Position numbers and translations under genes: made by a program. From Tuwongella immobilis (lineage in GTDB: Bacteria; Planctomycetota; Planctomycetia; Gemmatales; Gemmataceae), in the NCBI RefSeq assembly GCF_901538355.1, contig NZ_LR593887.1, forward strand, positions 1,402,920-1,466,919: DNA of 64,000 nucleotides. Direction: 5' to 3'. The notes beneath the pieces are model-generated. The model was not told the DNA's origin and did not search any database. It was given only the letters and a program-made list of their open reading frames with translations. This document shows, one piece after another, positions 1-7,792 of the stretch. Positions within the stretch are counted from its first letter, which is position 1. The number at the start of each line of letters is the position of its first letter.

Positions 1-1119
1 GTGCGAGTGTACAACAGCCGCACCGGCCTGGAAGTCTTCTCGAAGATGGCCTTCGAAGATACCTTCCGCGGGGGTGTCCAAACTGCGACCGGCGACCTCA
101 ACGGCGACGGCATCGACGATGTGGTGGCGACCCCGAATTTCGGCGGTGGCCCCGTGTTTGTGATCTACGACGGCAAGACCGGTGCGGAACTGTTCCGCGA
201 TCTGGCCTTCTCCGACCCCAACTATCGCGGTGGGCTGTCGGTTGCCATCGGTGATGTCGACGGCGACGGCGACAACGAAATTATCCTGGGTGCCGGTGCC
301 GGTGGTGGCCCACGAATCCAGGTGCTGAACCCAATCGTCAATCCGGCGGTGAATCCGTTCTTGGATACTCCGGCGATTCTGGCCGTGCTGCCGCTGGGCG
401 TGGGATCGTTCTTCGCCTTTGAATCCACCTTCAATGGTGGCGTTCAAGTGGCCACCGGCGATGTGCAAGGCACGGGCCGCGATGCCATCATCGTCGGGGC
501 AGGCGACGGCGGCGGGCCGCTGGTCCGCGTCTTCGACTTCGTTGGTCTGCGGACCATCGGCGAATTCTTCGCCTTCGACCCGTCCCAACGCAGCGGCGTC
601 TCGGTGGCGGCTGGTAACTTCGGTCGCGGTGTGGCCGATATCGTCGTCGGAGCCGGCATCGGCGCTCCGATGGTGAATATCCACGCTCTGAACGGGGCAC
701 TGCTGAACCAGTTCCAAGCGTTCCCGCAGGATCTCCCGACCGGGGCACAATTCCTGGGTGGCCCAACGACCAACAGCGCAGGGTTCACCGGACCTTCGGG
801 CGCGGTGCTGCCCACCGCAGTCCAACCGTCTGGCTTGGTCCCCTTCGGCGATGGACTCTCCGCAGCGCTGCTGAACCCGAATACCGGCAACTTTGTCGGT
901 TCGGAAGGCGGCGTCAATGTGGCGGTCACCCAACGCGACGGCGACGGCATCGACGACATTGTCACCGGCCCCGGCTCGGGATCATCCCCACGAGTCCGGA
1001 TCTTCTCCGGCCTGACCTTCGTCGAACTCGAAAACATCACCGCGTTCAATCCGAACTTCTTCGGTGGTGTGTTCGTGGGTGGCAACAGCGGCACGGATTC
1101 GCAGAACCGCACCCCGTGA
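1..1119 (+). CDS. FG-GAP/VCBS repeat surface protein, 3' part (5' end outside window)
   Basis: This is the C-terminal part (372 residues visible) of a large secreted beta-propeller protein. The frame is open from the first base, so the true start lies upstream. It contains at least five FG-GAP-type repeats with Ca-binding-like loops of the form GDxNGDGxDDxxxxP, for example near residues 32, 79, 152 and 312. The FG-GAP repeat family forms integrin-like beta-propellers outside the cell; in planctomycetes such proteins are numerous and generally uncharacterised. The last residues (VGGNSGTDSQNRTP) lie inside a 126-bp sequence that is repeated about 1.6 kb downstream. A strong hairpin terminator follows the stop codon. 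Family is certain; ligand and role are not known. Confidence 0.85.
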   Translation: MRVYNSRTGLEVFSKMAFEDTFRGGVQTATGDLNGDGIDDVVATPNFGGGPVFVIYDGKTGAELFRDLAFSDPNYRGGLSVAIGDVDGDGDNEIILGAGAGGGPRIQVLNPIVNPAVNPFLDTPAILAVLPLGVGSFFAFESTFNGGVQVATGDVQGTGRDAIIVGAGDGGGPLVRVFDFVGLRTIGEFFAFDPSQRSGVSVAAGNFGRGVADIVVGAGIGAPMVNIHALNGALLNQFQAFPQDLPTGAQFLGGPTTNSAGFTGPSGAVLPTAVQPSGLVPFGDGLSAALLNPNTGNFVGSEGGVNVAVTQRDGDGIDDIVTGPGSGSSPRVRIFSGLTFVELENITAFNPNFFGGVFVGGNSGTDSQNRTP

Positions 1120-1200
1120 TGAACGTCTGAACCTTGTCGTGATGCTCCCCTGGCTTGTGTCGATTCGCAATCGACCGCAAGCCAGGGGACTTGTGTTTTG
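1075..1200. repeat. 126-bp direct repeat, copy 1
   Basis: This copy spans the last 14 codons plus stop of the FG-GAP gene and its hairpin terminator. It is identical to the copy at 2685-2810 except for one base (C at 1110, T at 2720). The native junction is judged to be this copy, because the coding sequence runs smoothly into it (GGVFVGG, as at the end of the FG-GAP protein at 36995-39532). Confidence 0.95.
1147..1188 (+). terminator. Hairpin terminator of the FG-GAP gene
   Basis: Perfect 11-bp arms CCCCTGGCTTG / CAAGCCAGGGG enclose a second perfect stem TCGATT-cgc-AATCGA. A T-rich stretch (ttgtgtttt) follows on the plus strand, 28 bases after the stop codon of the FG-GAP gene. Confidence 0.8.
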
Positions 1201-2684
1201 GGGGCCAGCAAGAATACACACCATCAGGATTGTTCAAGCAAATCTGAGGATTGGCTCGGGGGTGATTGGTGTCTTGGAGCAATCTAGAATCCTGAATACC
1301 AATTTGTCTGCCATTCGTAAATCGGCATCAGTCTACTTTACTGCGATTTTGATTGGACAGTGAGTTTTCGGGATGGTATCACAGTGGTGCAGTGGATTGC
1401 TCATTGAATGTGATTGGCATTGAGCCATTTATACTCGAATCGTGATTTTTTGATCACTTGTATCTATTCCCCCCCCAATCTCCAGCATAATCCAGAGGCT
1501 TAGTCTCCGTGTCGAACTTCAACGGTTACATGTCAAAGCTCAACGATCTCATTGCGAAAGCCATCGAGAAGGCTGCATCATCGTCGGATATCTTGTCTTC
1601 AGATGATCTTGCTGTCGTTGCAAAGAAATCAACTATAGAAAAGTGGCGTCGGAATACGATCCGCAAAGTGACCGGAGTGGGGTTTGTTACAGGAATTCCC
1701 GGTGGGCTCTCTGGAGGGCTTCTTGCAGTACTTGATTTAGCGTATCTCTTTGCAGCAGCCGGTCGTGGCTGCTACGGATTGGGCTATATTCTGAATAAGG
1801 AAGTGGATCGCGAGAAAGACATCAAACTCATTCTAGCCTGTTGGAGCGGTGCTGCGAGTGCTGTTCCCGCAGTAACCGCAGGAAAGATCGGCATCAAAGT
1901 CTTTGGGAAGGCAGTTGCCGGTCCGATGGCTGGCATGACGGTCAATGTTGTTGCAAAAGCTGCATTCAAAGGTGGAAGTAAGATTCTCTCTAAGGTTTTA
2001 CCTCAGATCACTTCCAAGATGGCCGGACAGATGGCTGGGAAAGGTTTTTCCATGTTTGTTCCATTACTCGGTGGCGCTGTCTCGGCTGGCGTAAGTTATT
2101 GGGTCGCATCCTCACTGATGAATGCAGCCGAGTTGTATTACCAGAACGAATGTGTGGAATTCAATGACTCATCGATTTCGTTCGCCGATGTGGTTGGTGA
2201 ACCGCTTTGATTCTCCGGTACCAGTCGCTCCTTCCGATCGACCGAAGTGGATCGCTGTGGGATGAATTCCGTCGTGGCAGCGTTGAGTCTCGACGATGAT
2301 CTTCTTAGATCCGATGGAATGCGGCCCAACCACCGATTGATTCGGATGGTGAAGCATGGGCAACGCTGCGGGAGTGTGATGATGGTCCATTGTGAATGGA
2401 GCGACGGAAGTTTCTTTCCGATTATCCAGTTCCGGGAGTTCATGGCTTGTCGGTCGCGTGGGGCTGTCGTTGTCTGGTGGGTGGAAGCCGCCAGTTGGGG
2501 CGAGGCGATGGAGCATCGGTATCGGCGGCATGGTTGGGAAATGCCCGAATCGGCGGTTTGGCTGTCGTTTCCTAGTCCGTACTCGGAAGCGGAGGAGTGG
2601 GAGAGTCGTCGCATTTTTGCGGCGTGGCAAGATGTGATTGACCGAGATTATCACGCAGCTTCGGAATCGGAATCAATACCCGAA
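1201..2684. other. 1.48-kb island between the direct repeats
   Basis: This segment is bounded exactly by the two copies of the 126-bp repeat. Its first kilobase is clearly more AT-rich than the flanks. Bases 1201-1508 hold no gene that I can support; they contain T-rich and A-rich runs that could serve as a promoter for the EcsC-like gene. No integrase, transposase or terminal inverted repeat is visible. It looks like an insertion that restored the 3' end of the host gene, or the product of recombination between two related gene ends. Confidence 0.55.
1509..2210 (+). CDS. EcsC-family-like membrane-associated protein
   Basis: A 233-residue protein starting at GTG. A charged helical N-terminus (to about residue 55) is followed by Gly/Ala-rich hydrophobic segments near residues 57-85, 115-160 and 185-205, the last reading LLGGAVSAGVSYW. 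The pattern (GxGFVTGIPGGLSGGLLAVLD, later IKVFGKAVAG, KVLP, and a final glycine-rich helix) resembles the EcsC family, named after a Bacillus protein and of unknown biochemical role. The gene is the main cargo of the AT-rich island between direct repeats, and its codon use is more AT-rich than that of neighbours, which suggests acquisition. Family assignment is by eye and moderate. Confidence 0.6.
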   Translation: MSNFNGYMSKLNDLIAKAIEKAASSSDILSSDDLAVVAKKSTIEKWRRNTIRKVTGVGFVTGIPGGLSGGLLAVLDLAYLFAAAGRGCYGLGYILNKEVDREKDIKLILACWSGAASAVPAVTAGKIGIKVFGKAVAGPMAGMTVNVVAKAAFKGGSKILSKVLPQITSKMAGQMAGKGFSMFVPLLGGAVSAGVSYWVASSLMNAAELYYQNECVEFNDSSISFADVVGEPL

Positions 2685-2729
2685 GTGGGTGGCAACAGCG
2701 GCACGGATTCGCAGAACCGTACCCCGTGA
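2262..2729 (+). CDS. Hypothetical protein whose 3' end is formed by the direct repeat
   Basis: Open frame of about 155 residues from ATG; an in-frame GTG lies five codons upstream. No family is recognised. The body is rich in Trp and acidic residues (FPSPYSEAEEWESRRIF; DVIDRDYHA). The last 14 residues are VGGNSGTDSQNRTP, identical to the C-terminus of the FG-GAP protein upstream, because the frame runs into the second repeat copy in the same phase. The natural end of this gene, if it is one, was therefore probably replaced by the repeat. No clear ribosome binding site is visible. It may be a real small gene, a truncated remnant, or a chance frame. Confidence 0.35.
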   Translation: MNSVVAALSLDDDLLRSDGMRPNHRLIRMVKHGQRCGSVMMVHCEWSDGSFFPIIQFREFMACRSRGAVVVWWVEAASWGEAMEHRYRRHGWEMPESAVWLSFPSPYSEAEEWESRRIFAAWQDVIDRDYHAASESESIPEVGGNSGTDSQNRTP

Positions 2730-2810
2730 TGAACGTCTGAACCTTGTCGTGATGCTCCCCTGGCTTGTGTCGATTCGCAATCGACCGCAAGCCAGGGGAC
2801 TTGTGTTTTG
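2685..2810. repeat. 126-bp direct repeat, copy 2
   Basis: Second copy of the sequence at 1075-1200, one mismatch in 126, offset 1610 bp. It carries the same 14 terminal codons, stop and hairpin as copy 1. Similarity ends abruptly on both sides. Confidence 0.95.
2757..2798 (+). terminator. Copied hairpin terminator
   Basis: Same nested hairpin as at 1147-1188 (arms CCCCTGGCTTG / CAAGCCAGGGG). It lies between the plus-strand island and the convergent GH140-like gene, so it may stop transcription leaving the island. Confidence 0.7.
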
Positions 2811-2838
2811 TGGGGGGATCGATCGTCTTGCTGGAGTG

Positions 2839-4248
2839 TCACTTGCGGCGACTGCCGGGTGGGGAATAACCCTGATCGGCATCGTCAAGGATCAAGACCG
2901 CGTCCAGGTTTTCGCCCTCCCAGGGCGGAATCCATTCCAACTGACCCCGGTTGGGAATGGTGCCGATCGAATGCACTTCGCCCGTGCGGGGATCCATCCA
3001 CCATTGCTGAAGTGTTTTGCCGAGAATCGCTTTCGTATCGACGGTGATTCGGCGGCGTGTTGGCAGATAGATCATGGCGTAGCGACCTTGCGAATCTCGT
3101 GTGGCAACAACACGCTTCCCACCGGCACCTTGGCCACGCAGAATCAGCGAATCATCGGGAATCCGCTCCAACATTGGCCGCGATTCCATCAGCCGCCGCA
3201 GATATTGCATCTGCTCGGCTCCGGGAGCTTGCAGGGCGAATTTCCAGGGGGACAACGGCCGATTCACCGGTTCGCGCTGGCCATCGTAGGCTTGCCAGAT
3301 GGCGTGATTGCCGTAGGTGTGGCCGAATGCCCCGCTGAAGACATCCCGATAGGCGAACTTGCGAATGTCGGCCGCGTTGGAATGGCCCCGTTCGTCTGGC
3401 TTGAAGCCAATAGGATGATCTTCGTACAACGGCTCGGCATCCATCACCGGGGCATGTGGCCGACGCTGATAATCGCGGGCGATCCGTTCCCAGACGGGCG
3501 TATCGGTATCGTGCCCGTTTTGCTGCATGTGAAAGTCGATCCAATCTTCGCCGAAGAAGAACGTCGCGGACGATCCGCCCCCCTGCGGATGGAAGGTGAT
3601 GAGCTGCTTGCCGCCGCTCCCCTGGCGGATTCCCTTGGCCATGGTCCGCCAAATTTCCTTTTGCTCGGGCGTAACCGGGTTGCGGTCGCCGCCCAGAATC
3701 CAAATCACGCCGGCGTCTCGATAGCGTTTGCCCAGGAATTCGCCATATTGAGCGGCCTTTGCAGGGGTGAAAATCTCCGGCCCGACTCCCCACGCTTTCG
3801 GGCCCACTTTGTCGCCCCAGGTGGGAAGCAGCCCGACGTACATCCCGCGCCGATTCGCCCCCTGAACCACGTAATCGACATCCTCGAAGTACGGCTCGTT
3901 CGGTCGAGCGGGGTCCATCTCCTGAAGCGGGAGATGCCCACGCGGGTTGGGGACTCGCAGGCCGTCGAGTTCTGCCAGAATCACCGTCTGAATGACGGTA
4001 AAGCCTTTGCGTTCCCGATCGCTGAGATACAGATCAATATCCGAGCGATTCACGCGATGAATCAATTCCCAGGCGGTGTCGCCCAGGTAAAAAAAGGGTT
4101 TGCCCGATTCCGTGACGAGGAATCGTCGATTCTCGGAAACTTGGAGCCGAGGCAGCGGCGATTGAGCCAGCAGCGGACTGGCCAGCAACCACAAGCCCAG
4201 CCCCAGGGTAAGTCCAATTCGCATGGGAAAGATCCGGGAAGAGATCAT
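2839..4248 (-). CDS. Secreted glycoside hydrolase, GH140/apiosidase-like (DUF4038)
   Basis: A 469-residue secreted enzyme. A signal peptide ends at ASPLLAQ; the start could also be the ATG eight codons downstream (position 4224), which gives a tighter signal peptide. The catalytic TIM-barrel has the marks of the DUF4038/GH140 family: FFYLGDTAWEL near residue 52, GFTVIQTVILAE, an NPxGHLP region, GLLPTWGDKVG, ILGGDRNP and FHPQGGGSS, then HAPVMDAEPLYE. A C-terminal beta domain of the collagen-binding-like type (RYAMIYLPTRRRITVDT, WWMDPRTGE) completes the protein. Characterised GH140 enzymes release apiose from rhamnogalacturonan II side chains; substrate here is inferred. The gene stands alone between convergent units. 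Confidence 0.8.
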   Translation of the reverse strand: MISSRIFPMRIGLTLGLGLWLLASPLLAQSPLPRLQVSENRRFLVTESGKPFFYLGDTAWELIHRVNRSDIDLYLSDRERKGFTVIQTVILAELDGLRVPNPRGHLPLQEMDPARPNEPYFEDVDYVVQGANRRGMYVGLLPTWGDKVGPKAWGVGPEIFTPAKAAQYGEFLGKRYRDAGVIWILGGDRNPVTPEQKEIWRTMAKGIRQGSGGKQLITFHPQGGGSSATFFFGEDWIDFHMQQNGHDTDTPVWERIARDYQRRPHAPVMDAEPLYEDHPIGFKPDERGHSNAADIRKFAYRDVFSGAFGHTYGNHAIWQAYDGQREPVNRPLSPWKFALQAPGAEQMQYLRRLMESRPMLERIPDDSLILRGQGAGGKRVVATRDSQGRYAMIYLPTRRRITVDTKAILGKTLQQWWMDPRTGEVHSIGTIPNRGQLEWIPPWEGENLDAVLILDDADQGYSPPGSRRK

Positions 4249-4418
4249 TCGGCATTCGGGGCAAGAGCCGTTCTCATCGCACCGGAATTGCCTTGTGAAT
4301 CAGCATGCGGCAACTCGTGGGCGGTTGTCGAGGATCTTTTGATGATCGCTTTGGGATCGTGATAGGTGGGCGAGGCGGGATCACGCGGTCGAGTGGAGAA
4401 ATGCACGGTCCAAAAACA

Positions 4419-4451
4419 GTCTCGGCTGAGTCTTCCTGACTCAGCCGAGAC
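4419..4451 (-). terminator. Intrinsic terminator of the FG-GAP gene at 4479-6848
   Basis: Perfect 14-bp arms GTCTCGGCTGAGTC / GACTCAGCCGAGAC with a 5-base loop. On the minus strand the hairpin is followed by gtttttgg. It lies 28 bases past the stop codon. Confidence 0.85.
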
Positions 4452-4478
4452 GAAAATCCGGGGGTTCTTCCATGGGGG

Positions 4479-6848
4479 TTACACCTTAATTCCGCCGCGA
4501 CGCAGATTGCTTCCGGTGGAGATTTCCCCGATTCCGGCGAGCGTTTTGCCTTTGAAGGCTTGCGTGGCGGTGGTTTGGCTTTGGGAAAGAATGTCAACCG
4601 AGCCATCGCGGTCGATGTCGGTGGTGCTCACACGCACGCCTTGGCCGACGCCAAGCGACACATTGAAGTTCGCCAGCACGCGCTTGCTGACCATGTCAAC
4701 CACCTGCACGCGAGAGGGGCGACCCGCTCCGGCACCGATGATGACCTGATCGCGACCCTGACCCATGACATCGCCGGTGGAGATGAAACTCCCGTTGGTG
4801 GCGGTGTCGGCGACAAAAGTACCTTCGAGTGCGAAGGTTCGGCTATCGAAGAAACGGATCACCGATTGCATGCCGCTGGCCGGTGATGTGACAATCTCTT
4901 TCTTGCGGTCGCCATCGACATCGCCGACTGCAACGCGGATGCCGCCGGTGAAGTTGCTGCCATACGGCGTGAACGCCCCGATTTCGCGGAAATCACCGCC
5001 GCGACGCACCGAGACACGCCCTGCGCCACCCGATTCAGGTGCCACGACGATATCATCTTTGCCGTCGCCGTCGAGATCGCCAACCGCCACATTCATGCCG
5101 GTGGTGATTCGCGGATCGTACCCGGAGAAGGTGAACACGACGCGCCAGGTTTTGCCATCCACGACCTGCGCTTGCGGGGTCATCCCCTTGCCGCTGGCAA
5201 GAATCACGTCCTTGACGCCGTCGCCGTTGACATCGCCCATGGCAACATTCACGCCACCTCTGAACGTCGATGCAAACGGGGTCAGCGAGCGGATCAATCG
5301 CCCGGCAGCATCGTAGACATCCACGCGCGGTTGCGTTCCCGGCAGACTGCCGACCGCAAAGGCGGGGGCACCTGGTGGACCGGGCGGCGGGCTGACCGGC
5401 GGCGGCGGACTCACCGGCGGTGGCGGCGAGACTGGCGGTGGCGGACTGACCGGCGGACGCGGTGGGCTGACCGGCGGCGGCGGTGGGCTGACCGGCGGTG
5501 GCGGCGGACTCACCGGCGGTGGTGGTGGGCTGACCGGCGGCGGCGAGGTGGGACGCGGTGCCCCCACGGTGACATCGTTGCCATCGCCCCCACGGTAGCT
5601 GATCGTGCGACGAACCCCGCCAATCGTGATATTCGAGCCTTCGGGCTGGCCGGTGAAGGTGCCCACGACGGCATCCCGACCGGCATTGCGAATCAACGTG
5701 CGGCCAGTGCTGGGGATGGTGCCGTTGATCTCGACTTTCCCCTTCAGCGATACCGTGCCGTTGACATCAACCGGAGCAATGCTGCCGCCGGTGCCGGTGG
5801 CGAACACAATCGCTTGCCCGGCTTCGACGGTGAGCGATTCCAGCGAAATTCCAGCGGGCAGAATGATTTTGCCCGCCGTCGTGCTGGGAGCCTTCATGAC
5901 CAGGCGAGTGCCAGTCAATCGGGCGGCGTCTTCGACGATGATGCTGCCGCGATCGGATTGCAGCGTCAGCAGTCCCGGCTTGCCCGACGGGAGATTCTTG
6001 GCCAGCGGAACGGCGGTTCCACCCGTGCGCAGGGTGGTGTCTTGCCGCACGACCATCGACCGCGGTGCCCCGGTCCCGGCACTATTGCGGAATTCGACTT
6101 CGCGGACGAGATCGATCGACGTGCCGTTGGTGCCGACACCCACCCGATAGGATTGATCGTCGGCATTGATGCGGATCTTGTCGCCGTAGCCCACTTGCAA
6201 CCGACCGCGGACGTTGCTGGTGTGAGCGGCAGCGTTGACTTCCAGCGATGCGGCGGTGATGCTGCCGGTCAGCAGGGTGTGCCGCTCGTTGGTCGGCCCG
6301 CGATGCGAGATGACCACTTTTCCGGTTCGGCCGACGTTGATCGTGTTGGCAAACAGATTCCCCGTGTTGGCTTGCGATCGTCCCGTGCCGGATTCGATGG
6401 TCAGCGTGACATTGCCGCCATCGGTGCGGATGGTCGTGTTGGTGGCCAAGGCGAGGCGAGCTTCGCCTGTGCCGCGATCGGCCGTGTTGACCCCTGCGCT
6501 GGCGTTCATATTCGCGGTCATGCGAACATCGCCTGCACGAGTGGAGATGTTGGACAGCACCCCCGAGGCGATGGATCGCCCGGCTTCAATGGTGAGGTCC
6601 ACCCCGCGATTGACCATGTCAATCTGGCCGTTGATGAGCACATCCCGACTGGCGCGAATCACGACATCCGACCCGGCACGGCGGATGGTGTTCGGATCGA
6701 TGACGATATCGCGTCCGGGTTTGTCGGCAAACGAATCCACATCGGCCAGCGTGCCGGTTCCACCGACTTGAATAATCACGTCCCGAACCGGGGTGATTCG
6801 CGTTTCCAATTGTTCAATGACTGGCATGGTCGAATTCGATTTCGACAT
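4479..6848 (-). CDS. FG-GAP repeat surface protein with polyproline linker
   Basis: About 789 residues from the chosen start. Residues 1-20 read MSKSNSTMPVIEQLETRITP, a basic N-terminus and LE-type motif closely like that of the FG-GAP protein at 36995-39532; this similarity decides the start. An upstream in-frame ATG (6899) has a GGGGGTG stretch before it and is the alternative. Residues about 25-420 form a repetitive beta-rich region (many DVxIxA/GxVxx units), like autotransporter or filamentous haemagglutinin-type solenoids. A linker of repeated PPPPPVSP blocks follows, then about six FG-GAP repeats (GDVNGDGVKDVIL, GDLDGDGKDDIVV, GDVDGDRKKEIVT, TDIDRDGSVDILS). Likely exported and surface bound; ligand unknown. 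Confidence 0.82.
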   Translation of the reverse strand: MSKSNSTMPVIEQLETRITPVRDVIIQVGGTGTLADVDSFADKPGRDIVIDPNTIRRAGSDVVIRASRDVLINGQIDMVNRGVDLTIEAGRSIASGVLSNISTRAGDVRMTANMNASAGVNTADRGTGEARLALATNTTIRTDGGNVTLTIESGTGRSQANTGNLFANTINVGRTGKVVISHRGPTNERHTLLTGSITAASLEVNAAAHTSNVRGRLQVGYGDKIRINADDQSYRVGVGTNGTSIDLVREVEFRNSAGTGAPRSMVVRQDTTLRTGGTAVPLAKNLPSGKPGLLTLQSDRGSIIVEDAARLTGTRLVMKAPSTTAGKIILPAGISLESLTVEAGQAIVFATGTGGSIAPVDVNGTVSLKGKVEINGTIPSTGRTLIRNAGRDAVVGTFTGQPEGSNITIGGVRRTISYRGGDGNDVTVGAPRPTSPPPVSPPPPPVSPPPPPVSPPPPPVSPPRPPVSPPPPVSPPPPVSPPPPVSPPPGPPGAPAFAVGSLPGTQPRVDVYDAAGRLIRSLTPFASTFRGGVNVAMGDVNGDGVKDVILASGKGMTPQAQVVDGKTWRVVFTFSGYDPRITTGMNVAVGDLDGDGKDDIVVAPESGGAGRVSVRRGGDFREIGAFTPYGSNFTGGIRVAVGDVDGDRKKEIVTSPASGMQSVIRFFDSRTFALEGTFVADTATNGSFISTGDVMGQGRDQVIIGAGAGRPSRVQVVDMVSKRVLANFNVSLGVGQGVRVSTTDIDRDGSVDILSQSQTTATQAFKGKTLAGIGEISTGSNLRRGGIKV
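5382..5548. repeat. Tandem repeat encoding a Pro-rich linker
   Basis: Imperfect units of about 24 bp (and shorter variants) built on CTGACCGGCGGCGGCGG encode the PPPPPVSP blocks of the FG-GAP protein on the minus strand. Unit number is likely to vary between strains. It is coding and is not a CRISPR array. Confidence 0.85.
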
Positions 6849-7030
6849 GCGAGAAGTACCACGGGCAAGCGGTGTCGTTTCGATCGGATGTTGGTCCATA
6901 GCCACCCCCGGCGGTTTAGGGTCGTGGGAAATTCGAGGCAATCGAAGCAGGCACGCAATAAAGGATCGGACCCCCTCCTCGGAGTCCATCACGCGAGCGT
7001 TGCGAACCTACCCTTACTATTGGGCGATTG

Positions 7031-7381
7031 TCATGCGATCGGACGATGCCGATCTTCCCATCGGAGAATCTGCCGCAGTAAAGCGACGGGATCCTGCGGT
7101 GCCCGTGGAAGCGGCCAATGGGCCTGTTCCACAGCGGCCAGTTGCATCGCGGCCAATCGATCGTTCTCGTGCCAATAACGCACGAATCGTCCGATTGTTC
7201 GAGCTTGCCGCACGACTCGAGCGATGGCTCGCTCGCGAATCGAATCGGATTCGATTCCGTCGTGAATCAGCTCAATCCAATCAATGACCCATTCCACCAG
7301 CATCTGGGCTTCGCAGTCGCCCAATCCGCGGGTGAGTGAGTCATCTTGGAGAATCTGCCGTGATTGCAAACAGAGTCTCAT
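7031..7381 (-). CDS. Small conserved-looking protein of unknown function
   Basis: A 116-residue protein. The frame stays open to 7735, but the extension looks non-coding, so the ATG at MRLCLQSRQIL is preferred. It is mostly helical with LTRGLGDCEAQMLVEWVIDW near residues 15-34 and a C-terminal LLRQILRWEDRH. I recognise no catalytic motif or membrane segment. Similar short proteins with a GLGDxEAxxLVEW core are, to my recollection, common in Gemmataceae. It lies upstream of the FG-GAP gene on the same strand. Confidence 0.55.
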   Translation of the reverse strand: MRLCLQSRQILQDDSLTRGLGDCEAQMLVEWVIDWIELIHDGIESDSIRERAIARVVRQARTIGRFVRYWHENDRLAAMQLAAVEQAHWPLPRAPQDPVALLRQILRWEDRHRPIA

Positions 7382-7792
7382 GCTTCGCCCTCGGACCGCT
7401 GAATCGAGGTTGCCTGCGATTGACGGCGAAGCTATAGCCCAGATTCGGCGAACTCGCAAGCGATCTCGACCGAAAATCTCCCGGATTCCAGAAATCCGAG
7501 AATGCGGTCGAAATTGTGCGGAATATGGGTATCGCTCCGAATTCAGATAGGCTAGGAAAGGTTGCATAACCCGTGAAACAGGTACGGTTTCACGCGAGTA
7601 GAGAATCTTCCAATGTCCTGTTTGAGCCAGGATGGCTTGCCCGGTTTGGCCCGCGACGGGATCACCCGGAAGCGGCCGATCCAAATCGGGCATCACGGGT
7701 TGAATCGCGATCACGAGCGTTGCCGATCGGCACAAGCCAACCGATGATTTCGATCGGGAACGCTCGCCGATCGGTTGGGAGGAATGGTGTTC
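7382..7792. other. Intergenic region between divergent genes
   Basis: About 410 bases between the small minus-strand gene and the acyltransferase/ligase. A weak frame continues through it on the minus strand but has no convincing protein character. The only structure seen is an inverted repeat CCAACCGAT (7737-7745) / ATCGGTTGG (7770-7778), whose right arm overlaps the ribosome binding site of the gene at 7793. Confidence 0.5.

Noticed and set aside
1201-2684. Insertion sequence or integron
   Set aside because: No transposase, integrase, terminal inverted repeats or short target duplication; the flanking direct repeats are 126 bp and include host gene sequence.
2638-4362. Long plus-strand frame of 574 codons
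   Set aside because: It is antisense to the GH140-like gene, whose protein has clear family motifs and a signal peptide; the plus frame has composition typical of a high-GC shadow.
5382-5548. Regular repeats that might be a CRISPR array
   Set aside because: The repeats are contiguous, GC-rich, coding for PPPPPVSP and have no unique spacers.
5172-7178. Long plus-strand frame of 668 codons
   Set aside because: Antisense to the FG-GAP gene; its Arg/Trp repeats (RRWRR) are the complement of the polyproline linker.
7382-7735. N-terminal extension of the small gene at 7031-7381
   Set aside because: The added residues lack protein character, the region is intergenic in layout, and an internal ATG gives a compact helical protein.
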